Of a DNA stretch of 64,000 nucleotides, positions 32,679-41,340 are shown one piece after another. Source of the DNA: Cubamyces lactineus (Eukaryota; Basidiomycota; Agaricomycetes; Polyporales; Polyporaceae). The translations under genes were made by a program, and so were the position numbers. Each line of letters starts with the position of its first letter. Position 1 is the stretch's first letter. The stretch lies in contig JACDTU010000003.1 in the NCBI GenBank assembly GCA_022376465.1, forward strand, positions 682,001 through 746,000. Direction: 5' to 3'. The notes beneath the pieces were generated by a model. That model was not told where the DNA came from. It did not search any database and was given only the letters and a program-made list of their open reading frames with translations.

Positions 32679-34549
32679 AAACCCGTCTCAAAATCTGTAG
32701 CCCTGAGTGCGTTAATAGAAATATTGTCCTCTTCGTCCTCTTCGTCATCTTCATCTGAGATCTCCTCAGACTCGTCCTCTAAGTCCTCGTCGGTAACCTG
32801 TCGTACCTTCCGACTGACGGGTTTGCCGGGCTTCTTAGGTTTAGAAGGACAGTCTCTGGAAATATGTCCCGGCTTCCTGCACCGGAAACATAGTCCCTTG
32901 TCTTGCAGCTCCTGTCTCTCCTTGACAGAGAGCTTGTTAATATCGAGCGAGTCGTCCTCGATATTAACCGTCTTGACATTCTTCCTAGTCTTCGAGGTTT
33001 TGGCCTTGCGTCCTCTGCGATTAGCCAAAATCTTCTCCGTAAGGTGATAGCTATGGTCGATCTCCTTAGTCCTAGTCATCCACTCTTCAATGGTCGTCGG
33101 CGGAGGGTACGACATGGATATCTTCTTAAGTAAATATTCTGGAAGCGCATTCCTGTACAGGGCCAGTTGCGCTGCTGGGTCCAGAATTTTTCCCTTGAGA
33201 GCTAGATCCATGAACCTCGCATTGAACTCATCAACTGAAGAGTAGTCCTTGAGCTGTATTGTCGTGAGATTAACCATAGAGTCGTCCACCTCGTCTACTG
33301 GGGCAAATGCGAGCAGGAAATTCCTTTTGAAGACCGGCCAAGAGTCAAATCCTCGATAGACTCCCGGTCTAATTTCCTCTTCAGCTCGCTGAATTGTGAT
33401 GTCCTTCCAGTAGTTTATATTGTCCCCTTCCATGAAGGATAGGGCCGTCGCCACCTTCGTGTAATCATTAACGAAGTCGTGGGGTCGCGCCGTGAACAAC
33501 AGGAACAGTTGATTAAGGAAGGACCTGGTTTTGTCTCGGTCTCCGTTGAAGACCTCAGGGTCCTTGATCTTGCCCTTTCCGTGTCCTTGCGGCGCATTTC
33601 CTGGAGCTTCTTGCGGTTCCGGGTCTGGGTCTGGTCCTGGTGGTCCTCCTCCTGGGGAGTAGGGATCTGAAGGCTCAGGGTCAGGCCGACCTCCGGGCCT
33701 ACCTGATCCGCCTCCTCCTCCACCTCCAGAAGGATTGATAACTCCTCCAGAAATTGCCGTTGCCCGAGGGGCTGGTCCACTTGATAAAGACCCGTATCTT
33801 TCTCCTTCTGAGCCTTGCCCTTGCGGAGTGAACGCATATCTATGGGCTCCAGAAATGGACTCTCCTGTCGCTGTTCCCGACATGTACGATGGTACTGATT
33901 TTCGTATAAATTCTGGGGTTGCGCTGCGACCAGTATACTCCAATTCAGATTTAGTCTCCTCGACCTCTGTCTGAATATGCTCTTCTCTCGGTTCAGGTGT
34001 TTCTGCCTCGACCCGAGTGTCTTCTGTTTTCGGTGCAGGTACTACGACCTTAATCCGAATAGTTTCTTCGATTTTCGGTTCAGGTGCTTCGACCGTCGTC
34101 CGAAAAGTCTCGTCCTCCTTGTCCGAGTCCTCTACCTTAGGCGGTTCGGTCTCCTTTCCTTTCTCCTTGAAGGATGGACCTGATTCCTTAGGTGATTCGG
34201 ATTCTTGAGGTTTTGGGGTTCCTACTCTTGAAGTCGGAAACGATCCTGACACAACTCTCGGACTATTAATCCGACCAGTAGCTTTTCCAGCAAGTAGTGG
34301 CTTCTTGACTAACGCGGGTTGTCGTCCGTGGGTGTTAGTAATATCCCGCTCTTGTGAAGAGTGTGTTAGGATTAAAGCCGATGCGTGCTTGACGTTTGGA
34401 ACCTCCTTAGTGTTGTACCGAAGTGGACACCTTTCGTTGGTGCAAAAATTCCACTTGTCTACGCTTTCTCGATAGTATACGTCCCGAGCTTTGTCGGAGT
34501 TGTAGAGATGATATAACCTTGAACAACTATATGGTTCAGCTGAACTCAT
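32675..34549 (-). CDS. Gypsy-1 Gag
   Basis: 624 residues from an ATG at 34549 (MSSAEPYSCSRLYHLYNSDK). An N-terminal Cys-containing segment is followed by a long Pro/Glu/Thr/Ser-rich acidic region, a Gly/Pro-rich hinge and the retrotransposon Gag domain (about residues 330-500, with DPEVFNGDRDKTRSFLNQLF and YSSVDEFNARFMDLALKGKI). Next come a basic stretch, one CCHC zinc knuckle (CFRCRKPGHISRDC, about 554-567) and a very acidic tail. It should form the particle and bind RNA. Its ATG overlaps the ORF-A stop as ATGA, and its stop abuts the slippery site for pol. Confidence 0.93.
   Translation of the reverse strand: MSSAEPYSCSRLYHLYNSDKARDVYYRESVDKWNFCTNERCPLRYNTKEVPNVKHASALILTHSSQERDITNTHGRQPALVKKPLLAGKATGRINSPRVVSGSFPTSRVGTPKPQESESPKESGPSFKEKGKETEPPKVEDSDKEDETFRTTVEAPEPKIEETIRIKVVVPAPKTEDTRVEAETPEPREEHIQTEVEETKSELEYTGRSATPEFIRKSVPSYMSGTATGESISGAHRYAFTPQGQGSEGERYGSLSSGPAPRATAISGGVINPSGGGGGGGSGRPGGRPDPEPSDPYSPGGGPPGPDPDPEPQEAPGNAPQGHGKGKIKDPEVFNGDRDKTRSFLNQLFLLFTARPHDFVNDYTKVATALSFMEGDNINYWKDITIQRAEEEIRPGVYRGFDSWPVFKRNFLLAFAPVDEVDDSMVNLTTIQLKDYSSVDEFNARFMDLALKGKILDPAAQLALYRNALPEYLLKKISMSYPPPTTIEEWMTRTKEIDHSYHLTEKILANRRGRKAKTSKTRKNVKTVNIEDDSLDINKLSVKERQELQDKGLCFRCRKPGHISRDCPSKPKKPGKPVSRKVRQVTDEDLEDESEEISDEDDEEDEEDNISINALRATDFETGF
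32678..32684 (-). promoter_or_regulatory. Gypsy-1 gag-pol -1 frameshift site
   Basis: The coding strand reads G GGT TTT in the gag frame, immediately followed by the gag stop TAG. Slipping back one base continues into the open pol frame as TTA GGC AGG. A 6-nt spacer and a GGCAAG/CTTGCC hairpin follow. Confidence 0.75.
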
Positions 34550-35421
34550 ACACGTTGTGCTTGTCGTAGGAAAGCCTGATGTAGTTCCCTAGCTCGGAGG
34601 CAACTACGAAATTTCCTAAGATTTTCTTCGAGGTCTATATCTGCGTAGTTCTCCGGATTGAGGACCTTTGCTCGCAGGTAGTCAATCTGGTTCTGAAGAT
34701 ATCCCGCAAAGTTCCGTACCCTCGTTGGAGGCGTAACAGCTTGTCTTGGAATAAATTCGAGTGTCTGGATGACCTGAGTTATGTATCGATGGGCTCGTTC
34801 GAGAGTCGCGTGATATCTCCTCGTGAAGTCTTCCTGTCCTAGTACTTCCAAGTTATCTGCTATAACTCGAAGTGTATCGATCGCGTGCACCGGAAGCTGT
34901 GTTCTCCGATAGAATATCCCTGCCGTTGAGGATGCTTCTTCAACACTAGTTTCTGGAGTCGATCGATCCGAACTATCCGTTCCTGGACTCGCTCGGGTTG
35001 GAATGGGTACGCCTATTGCTACTCCTGATTCCGCCTGAATGGCCAGAGAATTCCTATATTCTCTCCACTCTTGTGTTCTCTGAAACGCGGGTTCTTGTTC
35101 CGATACTCGAGTGCTCCGACCCGACGATGTCGAACTGGTACTTTCTACGTAAGGGATTGTCGAGCTAAAACCTCTTATCAAGGGGAATGGGGATCCTCCT
35201 GGCGATCTTGGGAGAGCAACTATATTCTCCGGGATCGCGAGTGGTGGTAAGCTCGGCAGTGTTTTGTTCCTTCCGCCTAGTACCCTGGGTGATTGTCGCA
35301 ATGGGGGTTGTGTAGTTCCCTCCGTATTGACTATCGTCTCTCTGTACGTTACGAGCAAGAGAGAGTTCTGATGCGTTTCGTAGTCGTTGTCTTCCGACGT
35401 AGGCCTCTGCACTTTTAACAA
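34546..35421 (-). CDS. Gypsy-1 ORF-A, ATG-less upstream ORF
   Basis: An open frame of about 291 codons between the primer-binding site and gag. No in-frame ATG exists anywhere in it; 35421 is a TTG near the frame's upstream end. The encoded sequence has a Ser/Thr/Pro-rich first half and a helical second half (TLRVIADNLEVLGQEDFTRR, TRVRNFAGYLQNQIDYLRAK, FRSCLRARELHQAFLRQAQR). The stop overlaps the gag ATG (ATGA). The frame is conserved in Gypsy-2 and Gypsy-3. Translation would need a non-AUG start or splicing; it may also serve as a leader. The function is unknown. Confidence 0.65.
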   Translation of the reverse strand: MLKVQRPTSEDNDYETHQNSLLLVTYRETIVNTEGTTQPPLRQSPRVLGGRNKTLPSLPPLAIPENIVALPRSPGGSPFPLIRGFSSTIPYVESTSSTSSGRSTRVSEQEPAFQRTQEWREYRNSLAIQAESGVAIGVPIPTRASPGTDSSDRSTPETSVEEASSTAGIFYRRTQLPVHAIDTLRVIADNLEVLGQEDFTRRYHATLERAHRYITQVIQTLEFIPRQAVTPPTRVRNFAGYLQNQIDYLRAKVLNPENYADIDLEENLRKFRSCLRARELHQAFLRQAQRV

Positions 35422-35433
35422 GTGGAGGGTTAA

Positions 35434-35445
35434 AGCTTTCAGTCT
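35434..35445 (-). other. Gypsy-1 primer-binding site (self-priming)
   Basis: The coding strand reads agactgaaagct two bases after the 5' LTR. It is the exact reverse complement of agctttcagtct inside the LTR, 32 nt after the TATA box, fitting Tf1-type self-priming rather than a tRNA primer. Confidence 0.75.
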
Positions 35446-35447
35446 AA

Positions 35448-35990
35448 TGTTACGCTTTCGAGCGTGACTCTTAAACTATCAAGCCTTAAGACGTCAATGA
35501 ATAGAGAGCTTGTATCTATTCAGCTACTAGCCCTAGCTTGTCGAAGATAAGCGCGTAGTAGTATTTACAGTTGAAAGCGAGTTAACGAGCAATCCGAGTT
35601 CGTATTTCGCGAAGAGACTGAAAGCTGAGGGTCGCTCTATGGCGTCGCCTCTTATATACATGTATGCAGGCCTGTAGACGGAATGTTCTAGCGTATACAC
35701 GGACTTTCTGGTACGTAGTAGTCAGCGCTAGTCGAACCTAGTAACACTGTGGCAGTGCTGCTGTGGACTGTGCAGAAGCGCCTGTGCACTGCGCGGAATT
35801 AACTGTGCACTGTGCAGAAGTGACTGTGCATAGAAAGTCCTAGAGTGTCCTAGATAATACGAGACCATTCCTGTCTTATAGAACCGTAGCTAGAATCCTA
35901 GAGTCCGCCATATCTGTATCGTACAGAGATCGAAGCAGATACTGTACCAGTTCGTAAAGTTCGTAACACGCCTATCGTACATTCGTAACA
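35448..35990 (-). repeat. Gypsy-1 5' LTR
   Basis: 543 bp, identical by eye to the 3' LTR. On the minus strand the TATA box is complementary to cttatata at 35651-35658, and the predicted transcript 5' end (agctttcagtct) is complementary to 35615-35626. Confidence 0.95.
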
Positions 35991-36853
35991 CTCGCATCCG
36001 CAGAACATCACTCGCGCACGGTGCTGGCCGGAGATGTCGATGACGCAGAAGTCGGAGCGGGCAGGTCGAGGATTCGAGCACGTCGACATGTCCGCATGCC
36101 CAAGTTGCACGACCAATCCGAGGTCAACAAGCGACATCCTCTCGAATGTGAATCCAGTCCATCGCTGTGGATGATGAGCAATACGTCAGCGCAGAGAAGG
36201 TTGTAAAACGTACCTCCACCCGGTGCCATGGCATATCCGCATGCCTCCTAACTGCGCATCCTTCACACACGAGCTTTGGCATGCACTCCCTACAACGGAT
36301 CGTCGCACGTCCAGGCACGGTTGGAATGGGACGGTCGGTGCAAGCCAGACACCGTGAGTATGTGTGTCCGCCGTGGCCGTCGTTTCGTAACAGCTCGTGG
36401 AGATAGTCGTCCACCAAGGGAATCCATTCCTTCATGGGCTCGTCCTGCAGTTTGTGTGATTAGCTAGGTCCAGCAAAAGATCGAGTTCATCAGACTCACT
36501 GAGCTGGAGTACCGCACGGCAGGTATTGTAAGCTCCCCTTCTTCGAAAATCTCGCGCTCTGCGGCCACATCTTCGCCCGGGCGAACGTCTAGCAGAGGAT
36601 CCCAGTCCGTAACGTTGCCAATATCCACCCCGAGCGGGGGCTGGGGAGCTTCGGTTGAAGGCGAGGAGTATCCACTGCCAGCGCTGGGGTCCAATAGTAG
36701 AGAGTCGCGGTAGACACGGCGCAAGTCAGATGAGGCGGTATCAATCGAGAGCACAGGGGGAGCGCGTTCGTTAGCCACCTCAGAGGAGAAGACGGTGAAT
36801 TCAACATAGGCGTCAGAGTCCCTCCTTCGGCGTTTGTATGGCCTGGAAGCCAT
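35991..36853 (-). pseudogene. CxC2-KDZ transposase gene, 5' part (cut by Gypsy-1)
   Basis: Minus-strand exons 36853-36500, 36444-36214 and 36164-35991 encode residues 1-253, starting MASRPYKRRRRDSDAY. After an acidic N-terminus comes the CxC2 cysteine cluster of KDZ transposases (CLACTDRPIP, CRECMPKLVCEGCAVRRH, then HRVEVRWTGFTFERMSLVDL, LVVQLGHADMSTC and HRARVMFCGCE). The frame stops at the LTR and resumes exactly at 27079 after one copy of the target duplication. The start lies about 60 bp from a candidate start of the TET/JBP gene on the opposite strand. Confidence 0.88.
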
Positions 36854-36914
36854 GATAGCTGGAGGCTTCGAATGTCCAAACAGGGCACCGAGAGATCTAC
36901 TTCAACGGCCAGCT
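36854..36914. promoter_or_regulatory. Head-to-head spacer between KDZ and TET/JBP genes
   Basis: 61 bp between the KDZ ATG (-) and the first candidate TET/JBP ATG (+). If that ATG is used, the pair must share a bidirectional promoter overlapping their leaders. No TATA box is obvious. Confidence 0.4.
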
Positions 36915-39019
36915 ATGGGCGTCTACGCGTCCTCGCCAGCCACCTCACCATCCACCATCCATTCCCAGTCCAACCCGCAGATTCATCCTCTCAGACCCGT
37001 TCAAACGGGCTTGCATGTCGAGCACATGTGAGTTAACTACGCGTCGTGCGTCGCAGGTGGCTGCCATAACGTGGCCCCGACCTTGGAGCTCGAGGCAGCC
37101 ATCTCGCGACGCCTAAGTACTCATCTCATCGTACTGACGCTTTGCACGTGCCGCATAGTGCAATCCCCAGCCCACAACACGCTCACCCCATTCCGGAAGG
37201 TGCGTACCACACCGCTTGGCATCCATCATCGCTCACAACCGTCCTGTACCCCACAGACTCGCCATGGCACCGCGTTCTCGCCCTGGGTGTCAGACTACGG
37301 CCCGCCGCTACATGCGCCCATCGACTTCGACCTCCATCGCCTGGTAAGGGACGCCATCCTGTCGGATTCAACACAGACCGGTGGAGACGATGCATCGGAG
37401 CCCGTTGAAGCGGTCCTCCCGGTGCTCGACCATGGCCACTCGTGCACTGACGCCAACAATCCCGATCCCTCCTCTTCCAACGCCCTCCTCGATCCCTCTT
37501 CGCTCAACGCCCCCTCTCCCGAACCGTCTCCGTCCAACGCCCTCTCCCCCGAGCCTCCCCCTCGACCTCCCCTGCTCGACACCTCCTTTCAACTCAACTC
37601 CATGGCGTCGCCCTTCGAATCTGCCCCAACGGCTGAAGGCACCCCGGCGCCGTACATGTCAAAGCAGCGCCATCATGCCAAGCAGCGGTCCAAGAGGCGA
37701 CGTCTCGCTGCGCGCATCAAGAGGACACTGGACGCTGCAAACTCGTCTGACACTGTGCCTGCTTCTCATCGCCATCGACCCAAGCTAGTCGCCGCGAGGT
37801 GGAGGACGCGGGCCACTCCCATCGGTGCCGACCTCCATGCCAACAACGACGCTCCAGCCCCTCTTAATACCGCCCATCTCCCCCTCGCGAAGAACGCGTA
37901 CAGCGCCAGGAACGCCCTACAAGACTCAGCAACTTCCCGAGGGATGTTGACGAAGGAGGAGCTCATTGGGTTGGGATTTGAGTATGTGCCGTGGGATGGC
38001 AGGTACGTTGGCATCTCCCTTTGCAACTGTCAGACGCACTCATAAGCCCCTTAGCACCCCTCGACTTCTTGTAGACAGCAACAACGTCGTCCTCGGAGTC
38101 CTTGCCGGTCGCCCACGCGGCGTAGAATGGGACAACCTCGTGCAAGAGGTCACTGAGGTCCTGCATGAGGCACGACGACAATGCGGTATGGACGGACATC
38201 ACCACACCCACAGGCGAGGCACGTATGCGTCCGTGCACGCCGGCATATCCATGGGCGGAGGTCAAACGGCATGTACCATTGCCCCAGACATCAATGGCCC
38301 ACCACACTCACCCATGTCACTTAGCGGCCGTTGAATCTACACAACACCCCAGACAAGCAGCGCGTCATCGACAACCTGCTAGCTGACAAGCGGGTATACA
38401 GGATCCTCAACTTTGCCAATAGTACGTATGCCGTCCATATATTCCGTGCAAACTAACATCCACGCCATACATAGGTGCCTTCCAGGTCTTTGCTCCCAAA
38501 CTCCACCGATACTACAAGGCCACCCTTGATCGCATATGCGAGTCCGACCCGACTCTCAAGAGAAACAGCCCGGGAAATAGCTTTGCAGCTGCGACCTTCA
38601 ACCTCGGCCCGCAAACGTTCACGCGCCCGCACCTAGATCACCTCAACCTCCCATGGGGCTGGTGTGCAATCACGGCCCTTGGCGCGTTCAACCATACGAG
38701 GTGCGGGCAGGTTGTGCTATGGAATCTCAAAAAAATCATAGAATTCCCATGCGCGGCTACGATATTCATCCCGTCCGCTGTTGCTGAACACTCTAACCTT
38801 GCGGTGGACTCCGGAGAAGAACGACTATCCATCACGCAATATACCGCCGGCGCGCTGTTCCGCTGGGTTGAGTCCGGAAACCGTCTACTACGAGACCTGG
38901 ACAAGGCCATGCGAGCGGACATAGAGACCAATGGACGTGCTCGTTGGGAGATCGGGATCGCTATGCTAAGCACAACTTTAGACTTGCTCACGCCCTTCGG
39001 GCCCTCCGTACCGCAGTAG
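36915..39019 (+). CDS. TET/JBP-family 2-oxoglutarate/Fe(II) dioxygenase
   Basis: The TET/JBP family oxidises 5-methylcytosine or thymine in DNA. Secure exons are 37257-38002, 38055-38268, 38325-38421 and 38475-39019. The long N-terminus has Ser/Pro-rich sequence and a basic block (QRHHAKQRSKRRRLAARIKR). The catalytic domain shows LLVDSNNVVLGVLAGRP, VFAPKLHRYYKATL, the metal-binding HxD in FTRPHLDHLNLPWGWCAITA, a distal His in IPSAVAEHSNLAV and the 2-oxoglutarate Arg region ERLSITQYTAGALFRW. The start is uncertain: ATG 36915 is one candidate, and introns before 37257 are unresolved. The intron 38269-38324 seems to use a GC donor. The gene is divergent from the KDZ transposase, as reported for KDZ-associated TET/JBP genes of basidiomycetes, and looks intact. 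Confidence 0.85.
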
Positions 39020-39338
39020 TATCCCATTAATTAGTCCGGTATTCTTCCCTCCTCCCCGTATGCATGTACCGTACGTAGCATTGGTAATGCAGGCCTTCGT
39101 GCTGTCTAGAGGAGACGCTGGCGGACCGTCCTGGCGACGTGCTGAAGACCAGCGCTAAAGTGAATTCACGCTGTCTCACTGGCGTCTCGTACCGTCTCAT
39201 ACCGTCTCACCGGCATCTCGTACGGCGTCTCACAACCTCTTGTGTCTGACTGTGGCTGATACTCAATCCACGGCTCTACAGCGTCTCCGACCGGAGTGTT
39301 GGCCAGGGCAGGCATCCTCTACGGTGCGCAACACGCCT

Positions 39339-40003
39339 ATGGAAGAAGAACAAGCCAAGTTAGCACGGTCGAAGGAGTTACGAAGAGCGCGTAACCAGAG
39401 ACACCGCCAGAAGTTGAAGGAACGGTTCGTTCGTCCACTCTCATTACATCCCCTGCTCTCAGCTGACCGCATTCTCTCACTATCCGTACCCATGTCTTAG
39501 AAAAGGGCAAGTGCCGCCTGCTTATGTGCCCGCAACTCAAGCAGCTGCGCGCGGAAACGGCTCCCAAGGGTACGTGGACCTCCGGTATGTATTGACGGGC
39601 ACGCTGACGTTCAAATGACAGCCAAGGACCCGTTATTGTCCCCCTAACCCCTAATTCCGCCCTCACGTCTGCCCTCAAGTCGTTCAATTCTCGTTTCTGT
39701 GCGTTGGAGTTTGAAGAAGATCGTGGTGCCTACCGTGCGCGTATGGAAGGGGAGTGGCATACGGCTTGCCAAGTCGGCAATGGCGCTGTGTGGATTGAGC
39801 AACGGGAGGGATGGATCAGGGCGTGTGATGCGTTGCTTGACGATATTGAGAACTTTTTGGGCAGCGGTATGTTGGAGTCTCTCGCCCTCGATGTGTCTAC
39901 TAGACTCTGGGCTTCTATCACCGCCGCTGTCTTCAAGGTTCAGTGGATGGTTGCGGTGCTTGAGGTGTACCTCGACGTATGGACGATTCCCGTTGTACAG
40001 TAG
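39339..40003 (+). CDS. Unknown protein beside the TET/JBP gene
   Basis: Three exons, 39339-39424, 39501-39569 and 39622-40003, give about 178 residues from MEEEQAKLARSKELRRARNQ. The N-terminus is a highly charged helix. The C-terminal part is Trp-rich and helical (ARMEGEWHTACQVGNGAVWI, ESLALDVSTRLWASITAAVF). No catalytic motif or membrane anchor was recognised. Frame continuity across both introns supports a real gene. It lies 319 bp downstream of the TET/JBP gene on the same strand and could be cargo of the same element or host; I cannot tell. Confidence 0.6.
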
Positions 40004-40339
40004 CACAGTCGGGGGCCAGAAGTCATTCATTGGGTCATACAAGCAAGAGGGGGATACATGATATGGCTACTTGCAAGGCATACAGAGGGCGCGCTACTCT
40101 TCATCCGAGATGTCCACGATCGGCACACCGACATGAGACTTCATGTACTGCTGCACAAAGTACCACGATGCACGAGACAGAGATTTGAATGGAATGATCT
40201 TCATGCCGGGGCGACTACCAGCCGCAAGAAGAGCCGTCATACTGGAGGTGGAGAGGATGAGTATAACATTGGCTTGCGCTGGCCGGGGGAAGGGAGATGG
40301 AGACGCTTACCGATCGAAATATATGCCCGGTTTGTCTCC
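40004..40339. other. Convergent spacer
   Basis: 336 bp between the 3' ends of the unknown gene and the RNase H1 N-terminal-like gene. Nothing else was recognised. Confidence 0.4.
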
Positions 40340-40774
40340 TCAAATGACCACGAAGACATATTCGCCCTTGCGGACGCGTACGCGATCGTATGGCAGCTCC
40401 GGGCTCTCGCGGCCGCTGGCCTCAGACAGCCCAGAGGTTGCAGCTTGAGCGCGCTTGGGTGCTGCTGTACCCGCTCGAGCTGGGCTAGCTCCCCATACGC
40501 CTACAGGGGTCATATTGACTTTGACGGGGCGCATCTTCTTCGGCGTGGTCGGTGTGGTGACCGTTCCGCCTGAGATCGTACCTGAAGTGAGGAGGGGCGC
40601 GACGGACGTTGCAAGGAGAGGAGCGCGAATGGAAGCGGGTTCGCCATCTTCAGAATCGGAGGACTCTTGCGCTACGTCGGCAGGGAGACGAAGGTGAACA
40701 ACCGGGGGAGGGTGGACTTGGGGGATCGCTGAGCCTGTGTCAGCCTCGGGCTCAGCGTGCTTGGTGCCACGCCG
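40340..40774 (-). pseudogene. RNase H1 N-terminal/viroplasmin-like gene, 3' part (cut by Gypsy-2)
   Basis: This is the continuation of the gene starting at 54656. From 40769 the minus-strand frame reads GTKHAEPEADTGSAIPQVHP and runs to a stop at 40340. It is Pro/Ser/Thr-rich and acidic in the middle, with a basic C-terminal end (DRVRVRKGEYVFVVI). Bases 40770-40774 (cgccg) are the target duplication. Removing Gypsy-2 and one copy of the duplication restores the frame. No domain is visible in this tail. Confidence 0.65.
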
Positions 40775-41314
40775 TGTTATGAATGTACGATAGGTATTGC
40801 GTCGTCTCAACGAACTAGTGACATTTCTTAGTACTTACTCTGTACGATACGAGTATGGCGAGCTCTGGGATTCTAGCTACGACTGTATATGGCGGATTCT
40901 ATGGAACAGTCTTGTGTTGTCTAGGACTTTCTATGCACAGTCACTTCTGCACAGTGCACAGTCGTTCTGCACAGTGCACAGGCGCTTCTGCGCAGCGCAC
41001 AGCAGCACTGCCACAGTGTTACTAGGTTTGACTAGCGCTGACTACTACATACCAGAAAGTCCTTGTATACGCTAGAACATTCCGTCTACAGGCTGATGTA
41101 CATGTATATAAGAGGCGACGCCATAGAGCGACCCTCAGCTTTCAGTCTCTTCGCGAAATACGACTTTGGTTGCTCGTTAACTCGCTTTCAACTGCAAATA
41201 CTACTACGCGCTTATCTTCGACAAGCTAGGGCTAGTAGTTGAATAGATACAAGCTCTCTATTCATTGACGTCTTAAGGCTTGATAGTTTAAGAGTCACGC
41301 TCGAAAGCGTAACA
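40775..41314 (+). repeat. Gypsy-2 5' LTR
   Basis: 540 bp, TGTTATG...CGTAACA. The U3 part carries repeated tctgcacagtgcacag words near 40945-41010. The TATA box is tatataag at 41105-41112. Confidence 0.95.
41105..41148 (+). promoter_or_regulatory. Gypsy-2 TATA box and predicted transcript 5' end
   Basis: tatataag at 41105-41112 is followed 32 nt downstream by agctttcagtct at 41137-41148. This is the normal distance for initiation, so the RNA probably begins with this self-primer sequence. Confidence 0.7.
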
Positions 41315-41316
41315 TT

Positions 41317-41328
41317 AGACTGAAAGCT
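41317..41328 (+). other. Gypsy-2 primer-binding site (self-priming)
   Basis: agactgaaagct, two bases after the LTR, is a perfect 12-nt reverse complement of the predicted RNA 5' end at 41137-41148. Confidence 0.75.
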
Positions 41329-41340
41329 TTAACCCTCCAC

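Larger units (their letters stand above)
27085..35990 (-). mobile_element. Gypsy-1: complete Ty3/gypsy chromovirus with four ORFs
   Basis: 8,906 bp, minus strand, bounded by 543-bp LTRs that read as identical and by a 5-bp target duplication ctcgc (27080-27084 and 35991-35995). Order on the coding strand is LTR, primer-binding site, ORF-A, gag, pol (protease, reverse transcriptase, RNase H, integrase, chromodomain), ORF-D, polypurine tract, LTR. All ORFs are open. Identical LTRs mean recent insertion. It sits inside exon 3 of the KDZ gene. Confidence 0.97.

Noticed and set aside
40797..41075. Open frame inside the LTR, repeated at 53654-53932
   Set aside because: It starts at TTG, spans U3 and the TATA box, and is not kept in the Gypsy-1 or Gypsy-3 LTRs.
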